Assembly: GCA_003563585.1 (NCBI GenBank)
Contig: PWUQ01000080.1
Location: 1-6,034, forward strand
DNA: 6,034 nucleotides
Source: Candidatus Parvarchaeota archaeon
Lineage (GTDB): Archaea; Nanobdellota; Nanobdellia; CSSed11-243R1
Reading direction: 5' to 3'
Part shown: one piece after another, positions 1 to 6,026 of the stretch
How positions within the stretch are numbered: the first letter of the stretch is position 1
How the letters are laid out: every line of letters begins with the position of its first letter
Program-made: the position numbers and the translations under genes
The notes under the pieces: model-generated
The model's input: only the letters and a program-made list of their open reading frames with translations
Databases searched by the model: none
Told to the model about the DNA's origin: nothing

Positions 1-1376
1 AAAAATTATTAATTGAAGCAGAAAACAAGGGAGCAGACTTTTCGGATATACGAATTCTCAATTCAGAATCAGAAAAAATTTCTGTCAAGAATGATAAGAT
101 TGATTCGATACAAAAAGATACAAATTGTCAGTATGGCGTCAGAGTTTTCCATAAAGGTGGATGGGGTTTTGCTTATGGAAATAATGAAAATGAAATTGGA
201 AAATATTTTGACCAAGCACTTAAGATGGCGAACATAAATTCGAACATACTAAAAGAGAAAATAAAACTAAAACACTTTCAGACATATCAGGACAAGATTA
301 AAACAAAAGGAAAATCATTCACAAATTTTGATATAAAAGAAAGAGTGGATAAACTTGTCAAACTCAGCAAAGGAACAGAACACAAAAATTTAATCAACAA
401 ACAAATAATAACTCTTTTTTTGAGAAAAGAACAGCAATACTTGAATAATTTTGGAGCGGATGTGTATCAAGAATCAGAACACTTCAATTTTTATTTTAAA
501 GGGGTTGGAAAAAAAGATTCCAAAACAAGAGAAATATTCACTAGAAAAGGGATGTGTGCTTCATATGACACATTCAAAAAATTAAATTTAGATAAAGTAA
601 TTAAAGACGAAATTAAAAGACTTAAAACTCTATTTATAGCGAGAAAAGCCCCAGCGGGAAAATTTCCTATAGTGCTTAACAACTCTTTGAGCGAGGTTTT
701 TTTCCACGAGGCTGTGGGGCATGCATGTGAAGCTGACGCAGTTCTTAAAAATTCTTCAGTTCTGAAAGGAAAGATTGGAAAAAAGATTGCACCAGATTTT
801 TTAACACTTTCAGACGATCCTTCCTTAAAAAATTCTCATGGTTTTTTTGTTTATGACGATGAGGGAATCAAAGCAAAGAAAACAAAAATGATTGAGAATG
901 GAGTGTTTAAAAATTATTTGCAGTCTATTGAAACTGCGAATAGAATGGATACGGAACTTACGGGAAATGGAAGAGCTCAAAATGCAATGAGTTTTCCTTA
1001 TCCAAGAATGAGCAATACGGTTTTGAAAAAAAGAGATTTTTCTGTAGATGAACTTTTTGAGGGTATAAAAAAAGGGATATATGCCAAAGAATCCTCTGGT
1101 GGAGTGGTAGAACCTACAAATGGAAATTTCTTATTTGGCGCGAAGGAAGGTTATCTGATTGAAAATGGAAAAATAACTAAACCACTTTTAGATGTTTCTT
1201 TCGGAGGAAATATATTGACTATATTAAAAAAAATTGAAAAAATTGCAGATGATTCTCTTATGGGTTTTCCAGGATTTTGCGGAAAAAGAGGACAGATGGT
1301 TCAAGTTGGCGGAATGTCTCCGCATATAAAAATTTCAGAAGCAATGGTTGGTGGTGACAATGGAAATATTGGATAA
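1..1376 (+). CDS. tldD: TldD, catalytic subunit of TldD/TldE metalloprotease (5' end outside window)
   Basis: The first complete codon is at 3 and the frame is open to the left edge with no plausible start, so the gene is partial; 457 residues are visible, close to a full-length TldD (E. coli TldD is about 480). The ATG at 225 is internal: residues before it form the typical N-terminal domain, with ADFSDIRI, ISVKNDKIDSI, YGVRVFHKGGWGFAY. The catalytic domain carries HEAVGH at 705-722 (visible residues 235-240), the HExxxH zinc motif, and the third family ligand, Cys426, in GFCGKRGQMVQVGG near the end. In E. coli, TldD with TldE forms a cytoplasmic heterodimer that cleaves unfolded peptides, including the microcin B17 leader and the CcdA antitoxin; archaeal homologues exist but the substrate here is unknown. 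The end overlaps tldE, so the two are almost certainly cotranscribed and translated together. Family assignment is very secure. Confidence 0.95.
   Translation, partial: KLLIEAENKGADFSDIRILNSESEKISVKNDKIDSIQKDTNCQYGVRVFHKGGWGFAYGNNENEIGKYFDQALKMANINSNILKEKIKLKHFQTYQDKIKTKGKSFTNFDIKERVDKLVKLSKGTEHKNLINKQIITLFLRKEQQYLNNFGADVYQESEHFNFYFKGVGKKDSKTREIFTRKGMCASYDTFKKLNLDKVIKDEIKRLKTLFIARKAPAGKFPIVLNNSLSEVFFHEAVGHACEADAVLKNSSVLKGKIGKKIAPDFLTLSDDPSLKNSHGFFVYDDEGIKAKKTKMIENGVFKNYLQSIETANRMDTELTGNGRAQNAMSFPYPRMSNTVLKKRDFSVDELFEGIKKGIYAKESSGGVVEPTNGNFLFGAKEGYLIENGKITKPLLDVSFGGNILTILKKIEKIADDSLMGFPGFCGKRGQMVQVGGMSPHIKISEAMVGGDNGNIG
1350..1357 (+). promoter_or_regulatory. Ribosome-binding site for tldE
   Basis: GGTGGTGA lies inside the last codons of tldD and ends two bases before the ATG at 1360. 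It contains the archaeal GGTGA core complementary to the 16S rRNA 3' end. It favours ATG 1360 over the upstream in-frame TTG 1348, GTG 1351 and GTG 1354, although the spacing from the second GGTGA is short and the first GGTG may be what pairs. Confidence 0.6.
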
Positions 1377-2646
1377 GATTATATCTGAAGGAAAAAAATA
1401 CGGAGATGTTATTGTATTAAAAAAGAATGTAAACCAAGTGGCATCCAATTTTTCAAACAAAGAGGTAAAAACAACAACCGAGGGAAACACTACACAACTT
1501 TTGATAAGAGTTTCTAAAGATAAAAAATTTGGATATTCCACAACTTCAGATTTTTCTAAATGGAAAAAATGTTTGATAGATGCTGTGAACATAATGAAAG
1601 CATCAAAAAAAATGAAAAATGAAATTTTATTAGCAAAGCCTCAAAAATTCAACACTGCGGAAATGATTTATTCAGGAAGATTAAAAGAATTGCCAACAGA
1701 AAAAATGGTTGAAAAAGGATATTCAATAATAAAAGAAATAAAAAAAGAATTTGAGATACCAATGCTTTCCATAAACAAATCTTTTGAAGAAACAGAAATA
1801 GCAAATTCTGAAGGACTTTTCGCGAAGGAAAGAGAGACTTCTTTTTCAACAATGGTAGAAGTAAAGTCTGGAGAATCGAGTGCAACAGATTTTAAAGTTT
1901 CAAGGGATTTATTTGATCCAGTATACGTTGGTAAAGAAGCGGAAAAATTGTGTCTGAAATGCATGAACCCAAAATCAATTCAAACATTTCGAGGCTCGCT
2001 TATATTAGATTATTTTGCTTTTGCAGGATTCATTGAAAATATTTTAATTCCTGCGGTTAGCGCTGATGAAATACATTCCAAAAGAAGTCCATTATCAAAA
2101 AAAATAGGTGAAAAAGTTTTTTCTGAAAATTTTACAGTGGTTGACGACGGACTAATGGATAAAGGACTTTTGAGTGGCTCGTTTGATTACGAAGGAACTC
2201 CATATCAAAAAAAGGTAATATTTGACAAAGGAGTTTTCAAAAAGCCCTTATATGATATATACTCAGCAAAAAAAGATAAAACTCAGAGCACGGGCAATTG
2301 CGGCGGACTTGACAGGATTCCTTCCATAAAACCCACTAATTTTATTGTTTCACCAGGAACTTATTCAAAAGAAGAAATTATTTCAGACACAAAAAAAGGA
2401 GCTCTTGCAACATTTGCAATGGGTTATCATTTGGTAAATCAAGTTACTGGCGATTGTTCTTTGGGTATAGAAAATTCTTTTTATATTGAGAATGGTGAAG
2501 TAAAATTTCCGATAAAGCAAGCTATGGTAAGCTTCAATCTTTTTGAACAGCTCAAAAAATTAGAAATAATCGGAAAAAACCTTAGACAAGAGACGAGCGT
2601 TGTTGCGCCTATTGTGAAATTCGAAGATGTTCAGATAATAGGATAA
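1360..2646 (+). CDS. tldE: TldE/PmbA, non-catalytic partner of TldD
   Basis: The 428-residue product is a TldD/PmbA-family protein, slightly shorter than E. coli PmbA (about 450). Its N-terminal domain (roughly 1-190) includes the family-like ANSEGLFA stretch near 148-155; the C-terminal domain starts near RGSLILDY (211-218). By-eye alignment to the upstream TldD, anchored on KKIGEKVF (247-254) and SAD (234-236), puts ENILIP where TldD has HEAVGH, so zinc-binding His and catalytic Glu are absent, and there is no counterpart of the C-terminal Cys ligand. The C-terminal GDCSLGIENSFYIENGE stretch (365-380) is typical of the family. This fits the known architecture in which TldE forms a heterodimer with TldD without binding metal. 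ATG 1360 is chosen because of the GGTGGTGA before it; an earlier TTG at 1348 would add four residues. The start overlaps the end of tldD by 17 bases, implying coupled translation and equal stoichiometry. Confidence 0.93.
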   Translation: MEILDKIISEGKKYGDVIVLKKNVNQVASNFSNKEVKTTTEGNTTQLLIRVSKDKKFGYSTTSDFSKWKKCLIDAVNIMKASKKMKNEILLAKPQKFNTAEMIYSGRLKELPTEKMVEKGYSIIKEIKKEFEIPMLSINKSFEETEIANSEGLFAKERETSFSTMVEVKSGESSATDFKVSRDLFDPVYVGKEAEKLCLKCMNPKSIQTFRGSLILDYFAFAGFIENILIPAVSADEIHSKRSPLSKKIGEKVFSENFTVVDDGLMDKGLLSGSFDYEGTPYQKKVIFDKGVFKKPLYDIYSAKKDKTQSTGNCGGLDRIPSIKPTNFIVSPGTYSKEEIISDTKKGALATFAMGYHLVNQVTGDCSLGIENSFYIENGEVKFPIKQAMVSFNLFEQLKKLEIIGKNLRQETSVVAPIVKFEDVQIIG

Positions 2647-2647
2647 A

Positions 2648-2986
2648 TTATCTTCTATGTTTTCCTTCTTTTAACATTTCTTTAGCTATTTTTTCTGTTT
2701 CCTTAACTAATTCACTTGGACTTAACACTTTATCCGTGGTAGGTTTTGTTACTGAATTATCATGTGTTCTTCTTGGTGCTTGGAATTCTTTTTTTTCTAC
2801 TTTTCTGCCTATTATATTATTTAACGCTTCAGAACTTTCTTTTTTATCTTCGATTTTTTTTACAGGCAAATTATGTTTCTTTTCAGATGCTCCCGAATTT
2901 CTTAATTTTATATTTCCTTTACTTGGGCCTTGCCCTAAAACACCTATGTCGAATTTTTCAGAGTCGTACTTTTTTTCATCTGCCAT
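2648..2986 (-). CDS. Small hydrophilic Lys/Glu-rich protein of unknown function
   Basis: This 112-residue protein is not one I recognise. It starts MADEKKYDSEKFDIGVLGQG and ends in a basic KEGKHRR. Lys and Glu dominate, there is no membrane segment, signal peptide or Cys, and hydrophobic residues are sparse. It reads as mostly disordered, with one likely amphipathic helix at about 89-108 (SPSELVKETEKIAKEMLKEG). The coding strand is A-rich like the neighbours, whereas the opposite strand only yields Phe/Leu-rich peptides typical of antisense readings of Lys/Glu-rich genes. A TATA-like box 24-31 bases upstream of the ATG and the lack of a ribosome-binding site suggest a leaderless transcript. 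The stop codon is one base from the tldE stop, tail to tail, so the two are transcribed separately. A cytoplasmic nucleic-acid- or ribosome-associated role would suit the charge, but that is a guess. Confidence 0.75.
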   Translation of the reverse strand: MADEKKYDSEKFDIGVLGQGPSKGNIKLRNSGASEKKHNLPVKKIEDKKESSEALNNIIGRKVEKKEFQAPRRTHDNSVTKPTTDKVLSPSELVKETEKIAKEMLKEGKHRR

Positions 2987-3009
2987 AAAATCATAAAAAA
3001 TTTAATCAC

Positions 3010-3017
3010 TTAAATAT
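3010..3017 (-). promoter_or_regulatory. Putative archaeal TATA box for the minus-strand small gene
   Basis: On the minus strand this reads ATATTTAA. Its centre is about 27 bases upstream of the ATG whose first base is 2986, which would put the transcription start at or within a few bases of the start codon. No GGTG-like site lies between box and ATG, consistent with leaderless translation. No convincing BRE element is seen, and the region is AT-rich, so the exact box is uncertain. Confidence 0.5.
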
Positions 3018-3021
3018 CTTA

Positions 3022-3035
3022 GGAAAAATATTTCC
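3022..3035. repeat. Short inverted repeat GGAAA-N4-TTTCC between divergent promoters
   Basis: Perfect 5-base arms flank AATA. It lies upstream of both putative TATA boxes, between the minus-strand small gene and the initiator tRNA. It could be a regulator site or part of a BRE/TATA region, but in DNA this AT-rich a 5-base palindrome can occur by chance. Confidence 0.3.
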
Positions 3036-3041
3036 ACAACA

Positions 3042-3049
3042 TTTAAAAA
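3042..3049 (+). promoter_or_regulatory. Putative archaeal TATA box for the initiator tRNA gene
   Basis: TTTAAAAA is centred about 32 bases before the mature tRNA 5' end at 3078. TBP/TFB initiation about 25-27 bases downstream would give a tRNA precursor with a 5' leader of roughly 5-7 bases for RNase P to remove. It is probably also the promoter for the ABC transporter operon, since I see no other TATA-like box between the tRNA and the ATG at 3165. Confidence 0.6.
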
Positions 3050-3077
3050 CAAATTACATCTTTTTGTAGTGTAATAC

Positions 3078-3152
3078 AGCGGGGTAGACTAGTCTGGAGT
3101 GGTCGTCGGGCTCATAACCCGAAGGTCAGTGGTTCAAATCCACTCCCCGCTA
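3078..3152 (+). tRNA. Initiator tRNA-Met (anticodon CAT)
   Basis: A complete, intronless cloverleaf: acceptor AGCGGGG (3078-3084) pairs with CCCCGCT (3145-3151), discriminator A3152; D stem 3087-3090 with 3101-3104 and GG at 3096-3097 in the loop; anticodon stem TCGGG (3106-3110) with CCCGA (3118-3122) around loop CTCATAA, anticodon CAT at 3113-3115; T stem AGTGG/CCACT around TTCAAAT (3133-3139). The A1:U72 first pair and the three G:C pairs next to the anticodon loop are the hallmarks of archaeal and eukaryotic initiator tRNAs, so this is the translation-initiation tRNA, not elongator Met or the tRNA-Ile2 precursor. CCA is not encoded and must be added by the CCA-adding enzyme. It starts about 90 bases from the divergent small gene and ends 12 bases before the ABC ATPase ATG. 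Confidence 0.97.
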
Positions 3153-3157
3153 TTTTT
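3153..3157 (+). terminator. T-tract after the tRNA, possible leaky terminator
   Basis: TTTTT directly follows the discriminator base, followed by ATTT. Archaeal RNA polymerase terminates at T-runs, so this may end part of the tRNA transcripts while the remainder reads into the transporter operon. Five T's is short and the sequence is AT-rich, so strength is uncertain. Confidence 0.4.
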
Positions 3158-3164
3158 ATTTGAA

Positions 3165-3857
3165 ATGGTACAAAAAACACTAATTAAAATAGACAATGTA
3201 TGGAAAAAATATGACATGGGTAAAGCAGACCCTCTTATTGTTCTAAAAGGAATAAATATAAACATAAATAAAGGAGAATTTTTGGCAATTGTCGGACCTT
3301 CTGGAAGTGGAAAAAGCACTATGGTTAATGTTGTTGGAGCTTTAGATAAACCTTCTTATGGAGATATATACCTTCGTGAAAAAAATATTTCTGATATGAG
3401 TGAATCTTCTTTAGCTGCACTAAGGGGAAGAACTATAGGATTCATTTTTCAACAATTTAATCTCCTACCAAATCTTACCGCGCTTCAAAACGTAATGTTG
3501 CCGATGGAGATAATAAATATCCCAGAGGTAAATGCAAGAGAAAGAGCCACAGAATTATTGGAAGCTCTTGGTTTAGAGAATAGATTAAATCATAAACCCA
3601 ACGAACTTTCAGGAGGACAAAAACAAAGAGTAGCCATAGCGAGAGCACTTTCAAATGAACCAGAAGTTATCCTTGCAGATGAACCTACTGGCAATTTGGA
3701 TAGTAAAACAGGAAAATTTGTTGTAGAATTTTTAGAGAAACTAAACAAAAAAGGAAAAACAATTGTTCTTGTAACGCATGATCAAGAATTAGTTAAATAT
3801 GCAAAAAGAATTATTTATTTAAAAGATGGTAAAATTATTAAGGAAGTAAAGAAATAA
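3165..3857 (+). CDS. ABC transporter ATP-binding protein, MacB/LolD type
   Basis: A 230-residue nucleotide-binding subunit, of usual family length, that powers the permease encoded two genes downstream. All motifs are present in order: Walker A GPSGSGKST (44-52), Q-loop in FIFQQFNLLP (93-102), signature LSGGQ (148-152), Walker B VILADEP with catalytic Glu173, D-loop NLDS (177-180) and switch His205 in VTHD. FIFQQFNLLPNLTALQNV and ADEPTGNLDS are characteristic of the MacB/LolD/FtsE group rather than of importers. ATG 3165 is chosen because the family N-terminus (IKIDNVWKKYDMG) begins right after it; the GTG at 3099 in the same frame lies inside the tRNA. There is no ribosome-binding site and only 12 bases separate the ATG from the tRNA. 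It acts as a dimer on the cytoplasmic membrane face. The transported substrate cannot be told from the sequence. Confidence 0.95.
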   Translation: MVQKTLIKIDNVWKKYDMGKADPLIVLKGINININKGEFLAIVGPSGSGKSTMVNVVGALDKPSYGDIYLREKNISDMSESSLAALRGRTIGFIFQQFNLLPNLTALQNVMLPMEIINIPEVNARERATELLEALGLENRLNHKPNELSGGQKQRVAIARALSNEPEVILADEPTGNLDSKTGKFVVEFLEKLNKKGKTIVLVTHDQELVKYAKRIIYLKDGKIIKEVKK

Positions 3858-3863
3858 GGTGAT
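3858..3863 (+). promoter_or_regulatory. Ribosome-binding site for the exported S-layer-like protein
   Basis: GGTGAT immediately follows the TAA of the ATPase gene and is four bases before the ATG at 3868. It is a perfect archaeal anti-Shine-Dalgarno match and decides the start: the GTG at 3859, in frame, is part of this site rather than an initiation codon. Confidence 0.8.
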
Positions 3864-3867
3864 TGAC

Positions 3868-4818
3868 ATGAAAAAACTATATCTATTAATAACATTTTTT
3901 TTAATAGGAGGATTTATTTTTATAGGTTCTGCAAATGCAGAGTATTCTAATCCAGGCAAAGAAATAATTTATTCTACAAGATGGGATTTTCACGGTTCTC
4001 AAATTTCTAGCATGAAATATGAACCACATCCTGTGAACGCAGGAGAATATTTTGATATATGGATAAATGCAGAATTGGGTTCCTCAATTGATTATGTTAA
4101 ATTTGAAATGTTAGATGTCTTTCCATTTAGCGTAGATTTAAGTGAAAATTCAATAAGAGAATTCAGAAATCTCGCATCCAATAAAGTTTTTATGCAATAT
4201 CAAATAAGAGTTGACAGGGATGCAGTCGAAGGTATAAATACATTATATCTAAAACAAATAACTAAAGAAGGTTCACGAGATGGAACTGTATATTCTTTTG
4301 ATATAGTTGTCAGGGATTATAGAACCGATTTTGACGCTGTTGTTCATGAGTTTTCTGGAAACGATGTTGCAATAGCAATAGCAAACGCAGGAAAAAATGA
4401 AGCAAATGCAGTTGTCGTTAGGATTCCAGAGCAAGAAGATTTTAGAATAATCGGAACGGATGGGCAAATGGTTGGTTCTTTAGGGAAAGGAGATTACACT
4501 CTTGTAGGATTTAATATAGAATCAAAGAAAGAAGATACTGAAATTTTAGAGATAGATATTTATTATACAGATGCTCTTGGGGAAAGAAGAATTGTAAATA
4601 AAGAATTACTTTTAGAAGCAACACATACCACTGAAAAAGAAGAGAAAGAAGACATACCTTTTTATTTTGAGATTAACATTTCAAATTACGTAATTGTTGC
4701 ATTAATAATTATAGGAATTTCTTATTATGTATACAGAAAAAAAATCAGAGGCGGAAAGAATAACAAAAAAAAGTCTACAGGAATACCAGAATGGATAAAA
4801 AAAAATAAAGAAAAATGA
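3868..4818 (+). CDS. Exported, membrane-anchored S-layer-like (COG1361-type) protein, putative transporter partner
   Basis: A 316-residue protein with a clear signal peptide: basic MKK, hydrophobic core 4-20 and SANA before a probable cleavage after Ala24. The extracytoplasmic part looks like two beta-sandwich repeats. The first (about 45-150) has YEPHPVNAGEYFDIWINAEL, a YPFSLD-like FPFSVDLSEN and VDRDAVEGINTLYLKQ, phrases typical of archaeal COG1361/CARDB-like domains; the second (about 155-250) has VAIAIANAGKNEANAVVVRI and VGSLGKGDYTLVGFNI. A charged linker (255-262) leads to a single membrane segment (about 272-289) and a very basic cytoplasmic tail (290-316). Similar proteins are often encoded beside archaeal MacB-like ABC genes. 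Here it lies between ATPase and permease, so I infer it is the transporter's external binding or adaptor subunit, comparable in position to MacA though unrelated in sequence. Family recognition by eye is fairly confident; the role is inference. Confidence 0.82.
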   Translation: MKKLYLLITFFLIGGFIFIGSANAEYSNPGKEIIYSTRWDFHGSQISSMKYEPHPVNAGEYFDIWINAELGSSIDYVKFEMLDVFPFSVDLSENSIREFRNLASNKVFMQYQIRVDRDAVEGINTLYLKQITKEGSRDGTVYSFDIVVRDYRTDFDAVVHEFSGNDVAIAIANAGKNEANAVVVRIPEQEDFRIIGTDGQMVGSLGKGDYTLVGFNIESKKEDTEILEIDIYYTDALGERRIVNKELLLEATHTTEKEEKEDIPFYFEINISNYVIVALIIIGISYYVYRKKIRGGKNNKKKSTGIPEWIKKNKEK

Positions 4819-6002
4819 GACTCTCCAAAACTTTTCAATTAGCTTTAAACATATTAGTAAATAGTAAATTGAGAAGTTGGTTAACCATAATTGGAATTAT
4901 AATAGGAATTGCAGCAGTAGTTTCAATTGTCTCAATAAGTCAAGGCGGACAATATGAATTAGAAAGACAACTAGGTGAATTAGGCGCAGATGTTCTTACA
5001 ATAACTCCAGGAACTCCCGGCGCAATGTTTTTCTTTGGTATGCAAGGAGCAGGAAGAGACGCAGATTTACTAAGTTCTAGAGATATATCAGCAGTAAGCA
5101 CAGCTGATAATGTTTTATATGTTATGGGAGAAATTTCTGGTAGGAGACAGTTATCTTATGGAGGGGATTCTTCAACGTTAAATGTGAGAGGGGTTAATCC
5201 AGTATATTGGACTGAAATAACAAATGAAAAAATTGATTCAGGAAGATTTCTTTCATCTGGGGATACTTTTTCTGTTGTACTTGGCGGAGATATTGTAGAT
5301 AGTGTTTTTGATGACATACCTATAAATAGTAATGTTTTGATAGAAGGAAGAACATTTAGAGTTGTAGGCATATTAGAATCTGGAAACAATATGTATATAC
5401 CACATTCTGCCGCAAGAGCTATAATTGATGATATCGGTGAAAATGAGTTCACCTCTGCATCTGTAAAAATTGAAGATATATTAATTGCCGATGAAACAGT
5501 AGAAGAAATAGAAAAAAAATTAATGATGTCTAGAGGGATTCTTCGAGAAGAAGATAAAGATTTTACAATAATAAATCCAGCAGATTTTCAAAGGATAATA
5601 AGAGAAATTGTTGGAACACTCGGACTTTTTCTCACAGCAATAGCGGCGATTTCTTTGTTGGTGGGAGGTGTTGGAATAGCAAATACTATGTTCACATCTG
5701 TTTTGGAAAAAACAAAAGAGATAGGGATTATGAAAGCGATTGGGGCGAAAAATAAAGACATACTTTTAATATTTTTATTAAATTCTGGAATGATTGGTTT
5801 AGTTGGAGGAGTTATTGGAATAATTGCGGGATTTTTCACATCAAGATTTGTAGCGTCTTTAACCCAAGCACCTACTTTGATAACACCAGAATTGATGATA
5901 GGTGCATTAATTTTTTCAATGGGAATTGGAATGATTGCAGGAGCTATTCCCGCATATAAAGCTTCAAAATTAAAACCAGTTGATGCTTTGAGGTACGAAT
6001 AA
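4815..6002 (+). CDS. ABC transporter permease, MacB/FtsX family
   Basis: A 395-residue membrane subunit with the MacB layout: one N-terminal membrane helix (about 21-43), a large external MacB periplasmic-core-like domain (about 45-262), then three helices (about 266-292, 314-343, 358-382). FtsX-domain hallmarks include SLLVGGVGIANTMF (280-293), the cytoplasmic coupling stretch EKTKEIGIMKAIGAKNKDIL (298-317), and the C-terminal PAYKASKLKPVDALRYE (379-395). This is the mechanotransmission (type VII) fold, in which ATPase cycling moves the external domain rather than necessarily opening a pore. Unlike bacterial MacB the ATPase is a separate protein, encoded two genes upstream. A Gly/Phe/Met-rich loop (PGTPGAMFFFGMQGAG, 65-80) sits in the external domain. 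The ATG overlaps the previous stop as ATGA with no ribosome-binding site, implying translational coupling. Exported substrate or signal is unknown. Confidence 0.94.
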   Translation: MRLSKTFQLALNILVNSKLRSWLTIIGIIIGIAAVVSIVSISQGGQYELERQLGELGADVLTITPGTPGAMFFFGMQGAGRDADLLSSRDISAVSTADNVLYVMGEISGRRQLSYGGDSSTLNVRGVNPVYWTEITNEKIDSGRFLSSGDTFSVVLGGDIVDSVFDDIPINSNVLIEGRTFRVVGILESGNNMYIPHSAARAIIDDIGENEFTSASVKIEDILIADETVEEIEKKLMMSRGILREEDKDFTIINPADFQRIIREIVGTLGLFLTAIAAISLLVGGVGIANTMFTSVLEKTKEIGIMKAIGAKNKDILLIFLLNSGMIGLVGGVIGIIAGFFTSRFVASLTQAPTLITPELMIGALIFSMGIGMIAGAIPAYKASKLKPVDALRYE

Positions 6003-6018
6003 TTTTATTTTTTATTTT
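6003..6018 (+). terminator. T-rich archaeal terminator after the transporter operon
   Basis: TTTTATTTTTTATTTT follows directly on the TAA of the permease gene. Multiple T-runs without a GC hairpin are the usual archaeal intrinsic terminator, and this marks the end of the three-gene operon. Confidence 0.65.
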
Positions 6019-6026
6019 AAGAAATC

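Noticed and set aside
13..237. Possible 74-residue gene at the left end
   Set aside because: It overlaps the N-terminal part of tldD in another frame; the tldD frame gives a recognisable conserved domain and this one does not.
1..2986. A ribosomally made peptide (microcin-like) cluster around TldD/TldE
   Set aside because: No precursor peptide with a leader/core layout, no modification enzyme, and the adjacent small gene is convergent and too charged; TldD/TldE are widespread outside such clusters.
2736..2996. Plus-strand hydrophobic reading frames opposite the small minus-strand gene
   Set aside because: They are Phe/Leu-rich mirror images of a Lys/Glu-rich gene, have no promoter or ribosome-binding site, and resemble no membrane-protein family.
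3078..3160. tRNA gene as an integration site with a mobile element downstream
   Set aside because: No integrase, no direct repeat of the tRNA 3' end in the window, and the downstream genes are an ordinary transporter operon with the same base composition.
3099..3164. GTG at 3099 as an earlier start of the ABC ATPase
   Set aside because: These codons are the anticodon and T arms of the tRNA; the ATPase family N-terminus begins at the ATG at 3165.
4365..4390. Short tandem repeat of GCAATA
   Set aside because: Only two units, encoding AIAIANA within a beta-strand of the exported protein; nothing beyond coding sequence.
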